The notes below the pieces were generated by a model. That model saw nothing but the letters and a program-made list of their open reading frames with translations, was not told the origin of the DNA and ran no database searches. Of a DNA stretch of 64,000 nucleotides, positions 50,561-59,824 are shown one piece after another. The translations under genes were made by a program, and so were the position numbers. Position 1 is the first letter of the stretch, and each line of letters opens with the position of its first letter. Source of the stretch: Mesorhizobium comanense (GTDB lineage: Bacteria; Pseudomonadota; Alphaproteobacteria; Rhizobiales; Rhizobiaceae); contig NZ_SCNN01000018.1 in NCBI RefSeq assembly GCF_005503535.1, forward strand, positions 62,001 to 126,000, given 5' to 3'.

Positions 50561-51820
50561 TCACTGAGCATCGCCGCCGGCATCGCCACTGTCGCCTGAA
50601 GAGTTGTCGCCGCCGTCGGCAGGCTTGTCCGTGGCAGGCTTGTCGGTATTGCCGCTCGTCCCGGCGGCAGCGGCGGCTTTGGCCGCGTCATCGGCCTGCT
50701 TCTTCTGCAGGGCCCGATAGCGCGCGACGTTCTCATTGTGCTCGTCCAGCGTCGCGGCAAAGACGTGACCGCCGGTCCCATCGGCGACGAAGTAGAGATC
50801 GTCGGTCTTGGAGGGATTGGCCACGGCTTCAAGCGCGGCGCGGCCAGGATTGGCGATCGGCGTCGGCGGCAGACCGTTGATCACATATGTATTGTAGGGT
50901 GTCTGCTTCTGGATATCCGACTGATAGATCGGCCGGTCCGCCGGCTTTCCCTTGCCGCCGAACAGACCATAGATGATGGTCGGGTCGGATTGGAGCCGCA
51001 TTCCCTTTGACAGCCGGTTCAGGAACACGGCGGCGACCCGCGAGCGCTCGTCACCCCTTCCGGTTTCCTTCTCGACGATCGAAGCCAGGGTGACGAAGTC
51101 GTCGACATTGGCGAGCGGCAGATCCGGCGCGCGCCGCTGCCATACTTCGTCGACCAGCTTCTTCTGATCGGCCAGCAGCTTGTCGATCATCTGCTGGCGC
51201 GTCGCACCGCGTGTGAAGCGCAGCGTGTCGGTGGCGAGACTGCCTTCGGGGGGCGTGGTCTTGGGCATGTCACCGCTCAAGGCAGGCTCATCGGCGATGC
51301 GTTGCAGCGCCTGATCGACGGTCAGCCCCTCCGGAATGGTCAGCGAATACATCACCGACTTGCCGCTCTTCAGAAGCTCCATGATGTCGCGCATGGAGGC
51401 CCGCGGCTTGATCTCGTATTCGCCGGCCTTGAGCGCGGAATCATTGCCGAAGGCGCGCACGCCGAGGCGGAAGACCCGGGCGTCGCTGATCAATCCACGG
51501 CGCTCAAGCTGGTCGGCGATATCCTGGACGCCGGTGTTCGGCTTGACCAGGAAAGTGTCGCCATTGGCCGAAGGACCGGGTTCGGTGAACGCCTGCTTGC
51601 CCAGATAGAGCGCAACGCCTGCTGCCAGAACCATCAGCATCACCGAGGAGATGACGAAGTTCATGAAGACGACGACCTGGCTGCGCGAAGCGCGCGAGCG
51701 CTTCGGCGGCGGTGTTCCTGCCTCGGGCCGCAGGGCCTCGCTGGCTGTCTTCGGGACGATCGGCCCGTTGTTCGCCGGCCGCTGTCCGAGTTCTCCGTTG
51801 CCCGACGGATTTGTGTTCAT
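50561..51820 (-). CDS. mltG: Endolytic murein transglycosylase MltG
   Basis: A 419-aa single-pass membrane protein (helix about 48-70) with a periplasmic LysM-like part (LVKPNTGVQDIADQLERRGL) and the YceG catalytic domain. The catalytic Glu lies in SIVEKETGRGDERSRVAAVFLNRL. It cuts nascent glycan strands and sets their length. A long low-complexity, acidic C-terminal tail (about 375-419, Ala/Asp/Gly) is unusual but common in rhizobia. It follows fabF on the same strand, as in many bacteria. Confidence 0.94.
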   Translation of the reverse strand: MNTNPSGNGELGQRPANNGPIVPKTASEALRPEAGTPPPKRSRASRSQVVVFMNFVISSVMLMVLAAGVALYLGKQAFTEPGPSANGDTFLVKPNTGVQDIADQLERRGLISDARVFRLGVRAFGNDSALKAGEYEIKPRASMRDIMELLKSGKSVMYSLTIPEGLTVDQALQRIADEPALSGDMPKTTPPEGSLATDTLRFTRGATRQQMIDKLLADQKKLVDEVWQRRAPDLPLANVDDFVTLASIVEKETGRGDERSRVAAVFLNRLSKGMRLQSDPTIIYGLFGGKGKPADRPIYQSDIQKQTPYNTYVINGLPPTPIANPGRAALEAVANPSKTDDLYFVADGTGGHVFAATLDEHNENVARYRALQKKQADDAAKAAAAAGTSGNTDKPATDKPADGGDNSSGDSGDAGGDAQ

Positions 51821-51922
51821 TTCGCCCTACCGTTTGATCGCCCAACGAATCCCCTGCGGCAGAGTAGGGGCGAATATGGCAAAATTGACGGCACGCCGAA
51901 GCATGGCCCGGCGGCCGGATTG

Positions 51923-53185
51923 TCAGCCATTGTAACGCTGGAACACGAGCGAAGCGTTGGTGCCGCCGAAGCCAAACGAATTGGACAGGGCCACGTCGAT
52001 CTGCCGGGGACGCGGCTTGTTCGGCACCAGGTCGATCGCGGTTTCGCGTTCCGGGTTGTCGAGATTGATGGTCGCCGGCGCGATATTGTCCCGGATGGCA
52101 AGGATCGAGAAGATCGCTTCGGCGGCGCCGGCAGCACCCAGGAGATGGCCGATCGACGACTTGGTCGACGACATCGATATCTTGGATGCGGCATTGCCGA
52201 CCAGTCGCTCGACAGCGCCGAGTTCGATGGTGTCGGCCATGGTCGAGGTGCCGTGCGCGTTGATGTAGTCGACGTCGGCGGGCGTAAGCTTGGCGCGGTT
52301 CAACGCCGCGGTCATGCAGCGGAAGGCACCGTCACCGTCCTCGGCGGGAGCCGTGATGTGATAGGCATCGCCAGTGAGGCCGTAGCCGGTAACTTCGGCG
52401 TAAATCTTGGCACCGCGCGCCTTGGCGTGTTCGAGCTCCTCGAGCACGACGACACCGGCGCCCTCACCCATGACGAAACCGTCGCGGTCGCGATCATAGG
52501 GCCGTGATGCCGTCTGGGGGGTGTCGTTGCGCTCGGTGGAGAGCGCCCGACAGGCCGCGAAGCCAGCCAGGGAAAGTCGCGTCACCGGCGATTCCGCACC
52601 ACCGGCCAGCATCACGTCGGCATCGCCGAAGATGATCAGCCGGGCCGCATCGCCAATGGCATGGGCTCCTGTCGAACAAGCGGTCACGACAGCATGGTTC
52701 GGTCCCTTGAGACCATGCCGGATCGAAACCTGGCCCGAAACCAGATTGATGATGTTGCCGGGGATGAAGAACGGGCTGATGCGGCGTGGCCCGCGCTCCT
52801 TGAGGATGATCGCGTTCTCGGCGATGCCCTCCAAGCCGCCAATGCCGGAGCCGATCAGCACGCCGGTGGCGCAGCGCTCTTCTTCGGTCGAAGGCTGCCA
52901 GCCGGAATCCTTCAATGCTTCATCGGCGGCCGCGATCCCATACAGGATGAAGTCGCCGATCTTGCGAAGTTCCTTCGGCTCAAGAATGGCTTCCGGATTG
53001 AGCGTGCCGTTGGAGCCGTCACCGCGCGGGATGACGTGGGCGATCTTGCAGGCAAGATCGTCCACCTCGAACTCGGTGACGCGCTTGGCGGCGCTGCGGC
53101 CGGTCAGCAGTTCCTTCCAGCCGTGCTCGAAGCCCATACCGAACGGCGAAACCAGGCCAAGGCCCGTGACGACGACACGCCTCAT
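51923..53185 (-). CDS. fabF: 3-oxoacyl-[acyl-carrier-protein] synthase II
   Basis: A 420-aa condensing enzyme of fatty-acid elongation. The catalytic Cys lies in VTACSTGAHAIG (near residue 170), with the two catalytic His in INAHGTSTMADTIELG and SIGHLLGAAGA. It lies 34 bases after acpP. Together with fabD, fabG and acpP it forms the usual fab cluster, interrupted only between fabD and fabG by a toxin-antitoxin pair. Confidence 0.96.
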   Translation of the reverse strand: MRRVVVTGLGLVSPFGMGFEHGWKELLTGRSAAKRVTEFEVDDLACKIAHVIPRGDGSNGTLNPEAILEPKELRKIGDFILYGIAAADEALKDSGWQPSTEEERCATGVLIGSGIGGLEGIAENAIILKERGPRRISPFFIPGNIINLVSGQVSIRHGLKGPNHAVVTACSTGAHAIGDAARLIIFGDADVMLAGGAESPVTRLSLAGFAACRALSTERNDTPQTASRPYDRDRDGFVMGEGAGVVVLEELEHAKARGAKIYAEVTGYGLTGDAYHITAPAEDGDGAFRCMTAALNRAKLTPADVDYINAHGTSTMADTIELGAVERLVGNAASKISMSSTKSSIGHLLGAAGAAEAIFSILAIRDNIAPATINLDNPERETAIDLVPNKPRPRQIDVALSNSFGFGGTNASLVFQRYNG

Positions 53186-53219
53186 CGCAGGTCCTCCCCA
53201 GTGATGACTGCGGAAAGCG

Positions 53220-53456
53220 TCAGGCCGACGCCTTGTCGATGTACTTCACGGCGTCGCCGACCGTCAGGATGGTCTCTGCCGCGTCATCGGGAATCTCGAC
53301 GCCGAATTCCTCTTCGAACGCCATGACAAGTTCAACCGTGTCGAGGCTGTCTGCGCCCAGATCATCGATGAAGCTCGCTTGCTCCGTCACTTTGTCGGCA
53401 TCGACGCCAAGGTGCTCGATGACGATCTTCTTGACGCGCTCTGCGGTGTCACTCAT
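53220..53456 (-). CDS. acpP: Acyl carrier protein
   Basis: A 78-aa acidic protein carrying the growing acyl chain on phosphopantetheine attached to Ser37 in DLGADSLDTVEL. GAGG lies nine bases upstream of the ATG at 53456; an ATG nine bases earlier overlaps that signal. It stands between fabG and fabF as usual. Sequence and length are typical of the housekeeping ACP rather than the nodulation protein NodF. Confidence 0.96.
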   Translation of the reverse strand: MSDTAERVKKIVIEHLGVDADKVTEQASFIDDLGADSLDTVELVMAFEEEFGVEIPDDAAETILTVGDAVKYIDKASA

Positions 53457-53669
53457 TTGGGGCATCCTCGTCTTGTGTTTGTCTGTCTTCGTTAGCGGGC
53501 GGAATGCCGCTAATCAAGCTGAAAGATGGTCCTGCCGGAAACGCAACGGCGACAGACCGGTTTTTGCCCGAACCGCCGGGTTGCGGGCCGCATTACACGA
53601 AAAATGGTGGGCGTCCAAGCCGAAATGGTCTCTTTTCACAAGCCGGCGGCGGCGCGCCGCCAGCGTCGC

Positions 53670-54407
53670 TCAGATCATTGCCATGCCGCCATTCACGTGA
53701 ATGGTCTGTCCGGTGACATAGCCGGCCTCGTTGGAAGCCAGATAAGCAACGGCGGACGCAACCTCGGCGCTGGTGCCCATGCGCCGGGTCGGGATCGCCG
53801 CCATGATCGCCTCTTTCTGCTTGTCGTTGAGCTTGTCGGTCATGGCCGATTCGATGAAGCCCGGCGCAACGCAGTTGACGGTGATGTTGCGGGTGGCGAT
53901 TTCCTGCGCCAGCGATTTGGAGAAGCCGATCATGCCGGCCTTGGAGGCGCAGTAATTGGTCTGGCCCGGGTTGCCGGTAACGCCGACCACCGAAGTGATG
54001 TTGATGATGCGGCCATGGCGGCGGCGCATCATCGGATGCGTCAGTTCGCGGGTCAGCCGGAAAACGGCGGTGAGGTTGACCTCAAGCACCGAGTCCCAGT
54101 CGGCGTCCGACATGCGCACGAACAATCCATCCTTGGTGATGCCGGCATTGTTGACCAGGATGTCGACGCCTTCGAGTTCGGCCTCGGCCTTCTGGCCAAG
54201 CGCCTTGACCTCGTCGCGGTCCGACAGGTTGGCCGGGAAGAGCTTGACGCGGTCGCCCAGCTCGGTGGCCAGCGTCTCCAGTTTCTCCACACGCGTGCCA
54301 TGCAGGCCGACGATCGCGCCTTGCGCATGCAGTACGCGGGCAATCGCCTCGCCGATGCCACCCGATGCGCCGGTGACGAGCGCCTTGCGGCCGGTCAGTT
54401 CGAACAT
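53670..54407 (-). CDS. fabG: 3-oxoacyl-[acyl-carrier-protein] reductase
   Basis: A 245-aa SDR enzyme reducing beta-ketoacyl-ACP with NADPH. TGASGGIG near residues 12-19, NNAG, catalytic Ser in INITSVVG, and Tyr-x3-Lys in NYCASKAG. The ATG at 54407 has AAGGA upstream. The gap to acpP is about 210 bases and holds nothing I recognise. The toxin gene ends 40 bases upstream of its start. Confidence 0.95.
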   Translation of the reverse strand: MFELTGRKALVTGASGGIGEAIARVLHAQGAIVGLHGTRVEKLETLATELGDRVKLFPANLSDRDEVKALGQKAEAELEGVDILVNNAGITKDGLFVRMSDADWDSVLEVNLTAVFRLTRELTHPMMRRRHGRIINITSVVGVTGNPGQTNYCASKAGMIGFSKSLAQEIATRNITVNCVAPGFIESAMTDKLNDKQKEAIMAAIPTRRMGTSAEVASAVAYLASNEAGYVTGQTIHVNGGMAMI

Positions 54408-54447
54408 GTCTTTTCCTTCTCTCAAGTCTGACAGCCGTCGAGTCTGG

Positions 54448-54714
54448 CTATCTGTAGACGTCGCCGCGGTGACCTATTGTCACCACCAGAATTACGAGCC
54501 GGTTGTCCTGTACATCACAGATAATTCGGTAATCCCCAACCCTATATCTCCAGAAAGTCGCAAGTGGACCCTTCAGCGGCTTGCCGGCCTCTCGCGGATT
54601 GTCGAGGGTGGCGACGCGGTTCTCAAGGAAATCGCGAATTCGGTTGCGTGTCTGCGGATCCAGCTTTTCGACGAATTTACGCGCCGAGCGGGCATACTCA
54701 AGCGTCCAGGCCAC
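54448..54714 (-). CDS. RelE/ParE-type toxin
   Basis: An 88-aa protein of the RelE/ParE superfamily, reading AWTLEYARSARKFVEKLD, then KPLKGPLATFWRYRVGDYRIICDV and VTIGHRGDVYR. The pattern matches RelE-like ribosome-dependent mRNA interferases. The GTG start at 54714 overlaps the antitoxin gene by 17 bases; GAGGA precedes it. It forms a bicistron with the antitoxin, inserted between fabD and fabG. An active toxin is likely because the basic and aromatic residues of the family (Arg, Tyr near the C-terminus) are present. Confidence 0.88.
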   Translation of the reverse strand: MAWTLEYARSARKFVEKLDPQTRNRIRDFLENRVATLDNPREAGKPLKGPLATFWRYRVGDYRIICDVQDNRLVILVVTIGHRGDVYR

Positions 54715-54919
54715 GCCAGAAGTCCTCAGCCCCCACGACATCCTCCTCCCCGCTCCTGATCCGTTCCAGGACCTCGGCCGCGAGATAGTAGTCCTCCACG
54801 TCCTCAAGGCCGCGTTCTATAAGTTCGCGCAGATAGTACGCTTTGCTCCGGCCGGTCTTGGTCGCGAGAAAATCCAGGCGTTCTTCGATTTCGGGAGCAA
54901 GTCGGATCGAGGTCGGCAT
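54698..54919 (-). CDS. Ribbon-helix-helix antitoxin (RelB-like)
   Basis: A 73-aa antitoxin beginning MPTSIRLAPEIEERLDFLAT, a ribbon-helix-helix DNA-binding domain (1-45), followed by an acidic toxin-binding tail (EEDVVGAEDFWRGLDA). GAGAGGG precedes the ATG. It would neutralise the overlapping RelE-type toxin and repress its own promoter at the palindrome just upstream. Confidence 0.88.
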   Translation of the reverse strand: MPTSIRLAPEIEERLDFLATKTGRSKAYYLRELIERGLEDVEDYYLAAEVLERIRSGEEDVVGAEDFWRGLDA

Positions 54920-54931
54920 TCCACCCTCTCA

Positions 54932-54949
54932 ATGAATACATGTATTCAT
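54932..54949. promoter_or_regulatory. Perfect 18-base palindrome, toxin-antitoxin operator
   Basis: ATGAATACATGTATTCAT is a perfect palindrome lying 12 bases before the antitoxin start codon. A further TTCATGTA overlaps it. This matches ribbon-helix-helix operators that overlap the promoter of toxin-antitoxin operons. Confidence 0.75.
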
Positions 54950-54988
54950 GTACTGCGGTGATGCCGGCAGTTCAAGCCCAATGCGTGA

Positions 54989-55936
54989 TCAACTCAACGC
55001 GGCCAGCGCGGCCTCAACATCGGCCGCCGTGCCAACAGCCGATATCGCGATATCGCGATTGATACGCCGCGCCAAGCCCGACAGCACCTTGCCGGCACCG
55101 ACCTCATAAAGCGCGGTGACGCCGTTCGCCCCGAACCACTCGACGGTTTCGCGCCAGCGCACGCGGCCGGTCACCTGCTCGACCAGACGGCGTGTAATCT
55201 CGTCGGCATCGTTCGATGGCGTCACCGACACGTTGGAAATGACGGGAACGACAGGCGCGCTCCTGGCGACAGCGGCAAGCGCATCTCGCATCACATTGGC
55301 GGCCGGCGCCATGAGCGCCGAATGGAAGGGCGCCGAGACCTGCAGCATCAGCGCACGCTTGGCGCCCTTTTCGGTGCACAGTTTCGCGGCGAGTTCGACC
55401 GCGGCCTTGGCACCGGAGATCACCAGCTGGCCGCCGCCATTGTCGTTGGCGATCTGACAGATCTTGCCGGATCCTTGCCCGGCCTCGGTGCAAGCCGCTT
55501 CGACATCCGCCTGCTCCAACCCGATGATCGCCGCCATCGCGCCCTCGCCGGCCGGCACCGCCGCCTGCATGGCGTTGCCGCGGATGCGCAGCAGCCGCGC
55601 GGCATCGGCAACAGAAACAAAACCGGCGGCCGCCAGGGCGGAATATTCGCCCAGCGAATGGCCAGCGACATAGGCGACCTTGTCCTTCAGCGAAAGGCCG
55701 CCCACTTCCAACGCCTTGATCGCCGCCAGCGACACCGCCATCAGCGCCGGCTGTGCGTTGGCGGTCAGCGTCAAGGTCTCCTCGGGGCCTTCCCAGATCA
55801 GTTTCGAAAGGTTCTCGCCGAGCGCGTCGTCGACTTCCTGGAAGATCGCCCGGGCCTCGGGGAAGTTGTCGGCGAGGTCCTTGCCCATGCCGACAGCCTG
55901 ACTGCCTTGTCCCGGAAAGGTGAATGCGACGGCCAT
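54989..55936 (-). CDS. fabD: Malonyl-CoA-[acyl-carrier-protein] transacylase
   Basis: A 315-aa enzyme loading malonyl groups on ACP. Nucleophile Ser94 in GHSLGEYSA, catalytic His in SAPFHSALM (about residue 203), N-terminal FTFPGQGSQAVGMG. It heads the minus-strand fab run. The following gene in the usual order, fabG, begins about 580 bases further because the toxin-antitoxin pair lies between. Confidence 0.96.
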   Translation of the reverse strand: MAVAFTFPGQGSQAVGMGKDLADNFPEARAIFQEVDDALGENLSKLIWEGPEETLTLTANAQPALMAVSLAAIKALEVGGLSLKDKVAYVAGHSLGEYSALAAAGFVSVADAARLLRIRGNAMQAAVPAGEGAMAAIIGLEQADVEAACTEAGQGSGKICQIANDNGGGQLVISGAKAAVELAAKLCTEKGAKRALMLQVSAPFHSALMAPAANVMRDALAAVARSAPVVPVISNVSVTPSNDADEITRRLVEQVTGRVRWRETVEWFGANGVTALYEVGAGKVLSGLARRINRDIAISAVGTAADVEAALAALS

Positions 55937-56211
55937 GCGGGGCTCTCCAGACTGGTTCTGTTGCCTGATAACACGAGTTTTCCTGCCTGTGGCGCAAGGC
56001 GGCCCGGCAAGTCAAGCCCGGTTCCCACCGCCGGCAGACCGCAACCATGCGCGGAGTGCCTGTTCCAAAAGGGCTTTTTGGCGATCAATCCTGATGAAAG
56101 CCGCTCACGAATCGTTTGCTGGCTCTTCTTATTTCCGCTACAGGCGCTAACTTTGCATGACAGTTTGATGACAATCGAGTGACGCGCTTGTCACTGGGTG
56201 GGGAAGTTAAG

Positions 56212-58140
56212 GTGGCCAAGAGTTCGAAACGCGCCGGCAATGCCGTCCCGCAATTCCTGGAGGACGATCCGTCCACCGGCTACTTGCCGGGCCGCAGATG
56301 GCCTGTCCTGCGGTACGGGCTGATAAGCCTTGCAATCGCGGCTGTCCTGGTTTTCGCGATAGAACTGATCGTGCGCGGCGATGTCGCCGGCACCGCTTCC
56401 TTCTTCCTGCAGCCGCTCAAGCCCGGCTGGACAACGATCATCGTGTTCGCGCTCATCCTGATCGGCCTCGACGCCATTCTCGGGCGCAGCCACCAGAGCT
56501 TGATGATCGTCGCGCCCTTGACCCTGAGCCTGGCCTTTGTCGGGCACCAGAAGTCACATTATCTCGGCGACCCGCTCTATCCGACCGATTTTCTCTACGC
56601 CCGCCAGATATTCGCCCTGTTGCCGCTTCTGGTGCGTGACCGGCCAATGACGGCGCTGGCAATGGTGGCCGGCATCGTCGCCGGCCTTTCGCTGCTTGTC
56701 TACGGATGGCGCCTGTGGCGCCGCAGGGTTCCGGCGCTGAGCCACAAGGGACGCCTTGCCCGGCTGGCGCTGGCGGTGCCGCTGCTCGCCTTCTTCGTCT
56801 CGATCATGGACTACGCCACCTTCTCGTGGACACGGGACCGTCTGCAGATCATCCCGATGATGTGGGACCAGAAGGAGAACTATGCCTCCAACGGGTTCGC
56901 GCTGGCCTTCGCCCTCAACGTTCCGATGGCGCATGTCACGGCACCATCAGGCTACTCGGAAAAGACGATCGCCTCGATCGAGCGACCGCAGACGGCCGCG
57001 TCGGTGCCCGACGAACGGCCCGACATCATCGTGGTCATGAGCGAATCCTTCTGGGATCCCACCAAGCTGCCCGGCGTTTCCATCACGCCGGACCCCATTC
57101 CGACGGTGCGGGCGCTGCGTTCAGGTTCGATGTTCTCACCCGAATTCGGCGGCATGACCGCCAACATCGAATTCGAGGCGCTGACCGGCTTCTCGAATGC
57201 TTTCCTGCCCGCCGGCAGCATTCCCTACCAGCAATATGTACGCACGCCGACGCCATCGATGGCCACCTTCCTGAAGAGCGAAGGCTATCGGGCGCGCGCC
57301 ATCCATCCGGGCACCAACTGGTTCTGGAATCGCGGTGCGGTGTACGCCGATTTCGGTTTCAGCGATTTCAAGTCGGAAGAGACCCTGCCGCCGATGGAAA
57401 AGCGCGGGCCGCTGGCGTCTGACGCGTCGATGACCGACGAGATCATTCGCGAGGCGGACGCCAGCGACGATCCGGTATTCTTCTTCGCCGTCAGCCTGCA
57501 GAACCACGGACCCTACGAACCGAACCGCTACGAAAACCCCACCCATTCCGTGGAAGCGCCGATCAGCCAATGGGCGCGTGCTTCGCTGCTCTCCTACGCC
57601 GAGGGGGCGGCCGACGCGGATCGCGGTCTGCAGCGCCTGATCGAATGGGCAAAGACACGTGAGCGGCCAACGATCGTTGCCTTCTTCGGCGACCATCTGC
57701 CGCCGCTCGGACCGGTCTATGTCGAGACCGGCTTCCTGAAGGACAATGTCGCGCCGCGCAAGGAACCGACGCCGGAGGCAGCGCTCGAACACCACGAGAC
57801 CCCGCTGGTCATCTGGTCGAACCGCTCCGGCCCGGTCGGGGGCCTCGGCACGGTGAGCCCGGCATTCCTGCCCTATCACATACTCACCGCCGCGGGCATC
57901 ACCCATCCCTACTACACGGGCTTCCTGGGCGAGATGCGGGAGCGCTACCGGGTGGTCGATCGCAACATGCTGCTGACGCCGGCAGGCCAGGCCACGACCG
58001 ATTGGTCGCGCCAGAAGGAGATAGACCCGGCGATCAGCGATTTCCGGCTTATCCAGTACGACATGATGTTCGGAAAGCGCCATGCGGCGCCCGACTTCTT
58101 CCCCGAGACGGTCGACAAGATCGTCGCCCATACGAGCTGA
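56212..58140 (+). CDS. LTA-synthase-family phosphoglycerol transferase (OpgB/CgmB-like)
   Basis: A 642-aa inner-membrane protein with about five helices (about 30-210) and a periplasmic sulfatase-type domain from 260. Metal-site Glu is in VVMSESFWDP, the nucleophile Thr in EFGGMTANIEFEALTG, and FFGDHLPPLG near 510 is the second metal site. In rhizobia such enzymes move phosphoglycerol from phosphatidylglycerol to cyclic beta-glucans; in Gram-positive bacteria they build lipoteichoic acid. The GTG at 56212 has GGGGAAG upstream; an earlier GTG at 56179 is less well placed. Divergent from fabD. Confidence 0.82.
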   Translation: MAKSSKRAGNAVPQFLEDDPSTGYLPGRRWPVLRYGLISLAIAAVLVFAIELIVRGDVAGTASFFLQPLKPGWTTIIVFALILIGLDAILGRSHQSLMIVAPLTLSLAFVGHQKSHYLGDPLYPTDFLYARQIFALLPLLVRDRPMTALAMVAGIVAGLSLLVYGWRLWRRRVPALSHKGRLARLALAVPLLAFFVSIMDYATFSWTRDRLQIIPMMWDQKENYASNGFALAFALNVPMAHVTAPSGYSEKTIASIERPQTAASVPDERPDIIVVMSESFWDPTKLPGVSITPDPIPTVRALRSGSMFSPEFGGMTANIEFEALTGFSNAFLPAGSIPYQQYVRTPTPSMATFLKSEGYRARAIHPGTNWFWNRGAVYADFGFSDFKSEETLPPMEKRGPLASDASMTDEIIREADASDDPVFFFAVSLQNHGPYEPNRYENPTHSVEAPISQWARASLLSYAEGAADADRGLQRLIEWAKTRERPTIVAFFGDHLPPLGPVYVETGFLKDNVAPRKEPTPEAALEHHETPLVIWSNRSGPVGGLGTVSPAFLPYHILTAAGITHPYYTGFLGEMRERYRVVDRNMLLTPAGQATTDWSRQKEIDPAISDFRLIQYDMMFGKRHAAPDFFPETVDKIVAHTS

Positions 58141-58186
58141 GCCGCGACGTACGTCACGCTTCCGCCAGGCTTTCTGGATTCAACGC

Positions 58187-59824
58187 TCAATTCGTCAATT
58201 GCAGCTTCGAGAACTTGTTGGCGATCTGCTGAAAGACGTTCGGCAGCTTTGCCGGGTCGTTGACCGCGTAGTATCCGCTCGGGTCCGAGGCACATGCGCT
58301 GTAAAGCGCGCGGTTGGCGGCGGTGTCTGACTGCAGCACCATCGTGTAGATTTGCACACCCTGATTCTTCAACTGTGTACACACGCTCTTGGTCCAGCCG
58401 TCGACATTGCGTGCCGCCGTCGTCTGATTATCCGACCCGAAGCGGCCGCCAGCCAGGTATCCATAGGACGTGTAGTCGGACTTGGTCGGCTGGTTGCTGG
58501 CGCCATAGACGACGTTCTCGCCATCGGTCAGCAGCATGACGATCTTGCTGACGCCCGCCGTCTTGAACGGCGCACCGTCCGTATAGGGCGCACCGGGCGA
58601 CAGCACCCGCATGCCCCACGCCAAACCTTCCGACACATTGGTGCCGGAGCCGTTCCATTCCGTCATCTGGCTGGCCGCCTTGCGAAGCTTGTCGAAATCG
58701 TCGGTCAGGGGAACGACAGGGGTCGGGCAGGAGCGGTTGGGTCCAACGGTGATCGCAGTGGCGGTTTCGGTGACAATCTGGTTCGTCGAGGCCACGTATT
58801 TGGCGACCTTTTCCAGATCGGCGGCCAACAGCGCATCGATCACGCCCCCGAGCAGTCCGCTGAGGTCGATGCCCAGGACGTTGACCCCGGCCTGCTTGAG
58901 CTTGTTCTTGTCAATCGTGTCGTCGAGATAGGAGTTGTTGTAGCCCGTGGCCGAGTTCCCGTAGGAACCCGAAGGCTTCGTCGCCGGCGCGGGATCGTCC
59001 GGAGCGAAATACGGCACGAACAGCGTGTCGGGCTTGGACGGATCGGGCGGCGTGTCGGAGATGTTGTAGGTGCCGGGCCGCGCTTCGACGCAGCCCTTCC
59101 ACCCGGTGCCGTTCCAGCCGCCTTTCAAGCCAAGCTGCCTGAACAGTGCCATGTGGTTCGGGCGCTTGCCGTCGATGAGCGGAAAATTGATGCCGTTGGT
59201 GGAGGACTTGCCATCCATGTCGATCCAGGACGGATCGAACCCATCGCCGTTGACATTGACGGCGGTGACGAACGGAACCAGCGAGGCGCGGACTTGACGC
59301 GTCGGCGATTTCGTCGCCTCAAGCGTATCCAGCAACGACTTCGTCGCCGCTCTCAGGGCGGTCATGCGGGCACCTGCCATCGAGCCGGTGTTGTCCAGAA
59401 CCAGCACGACTTCCAGCTGATTGTTGGATTCGACGGCCGAGGCATCGACCACGATATGCTTGTTCTGGCCGAACAGAAAGGCGAAGTTCAGATTGACGTC
59501 CGCCGAGGCGACCGCCTTTGTCTTGATGTAATTGACGCCCTTGTCGACGGTCAGCGTCGCCTGTGCGTTGGCAAGTTCGCCATGCCCGGTGATATTGGCC
59601 TGAAAATAGCGATTGAAGGCGTCGGTGCGGGTGATGTCGAGATCGCCCAGATGCGAGGAGGCAAGATTAGCGGAGTCGAGTGCATTCTGCAGGTTGCTCT
59701 TCGCACGCATGATGGTAGAGACGTCGACCGCGAAGGCGACGGCCGACAGGATTGCCGGCAGGCCAAGACCGAGCAACAATGCGAAATTGCCGCTCCTGGA
59801 GCGCCAGAAGTTCTTGAGAAGCAT
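58187..59824 (-). CDS. TadG-like protein with von Willebrand factor A domain
   Basis: A 545-aa protein with an N-terminal pilin-like/TadE-TadG segment (SRSGNFALLLGLGLPAILSA, helix about 12-35) and a long vWA domain from about 135. The metal-ion-dependent adhesion site reads VLDNTGSM. Several Cys (in GWKGC, RSCPTP, SVCTQ, YSACASD) could form disulfides outside the membrane. TadG proteins belong to Flp-pilus assembly, but no other tad gene is near, so this may be a stand-alone surface adhesin or envelope protein. It converges with the LTA-synthase-like gene. Confidence 0.8.
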   Translation of the reverse strand: MLLKNFWRSRSGNFALLLGLGLPAILSAVAFAVDVSTIMRAKSNLQNALDSANLASSHLGDLDITRTDAFNRYFQANITGHGELANAQATLTVDKGVNYIKTKAVASADVNLNFAFLFGQNKHIVVDASAVESNNQLEVVLVLDNTGSMAGARMTALRAATKSLLDTLEATKSPTRQVRASLVPFVTAVNVNGDGFDPSWIDMDGKSSTNGINFPLIDGKRPNHMALFRQLGLKGGWNGTGWKGCVEARPGTYNISDTPPDPSKPDTLFVPYFAPDDPAPATKPSGSYGNSATGYNNSYLDDTIDKNKLKQAGVNVLGIDLSGLLGGVIDALLAADLEKVAKYVASTNQIVTETATAITVGPNRSCPTPVVPLTDDFDKLRKAASQMTEWNGSGTNVSEGLAWGMRVLSPGAPYTDGAPFKTAGVSKIVMLLTDGENVVYGASNQPTKSDYTSYGYLAGGRFGSDNQTTAARNVDGWTKSVCTQLKNQGVQIYTMVLQSDTAANRALYSACASDPSGYYAVNDPAKLPNVFQQIANKFSKLQLTN

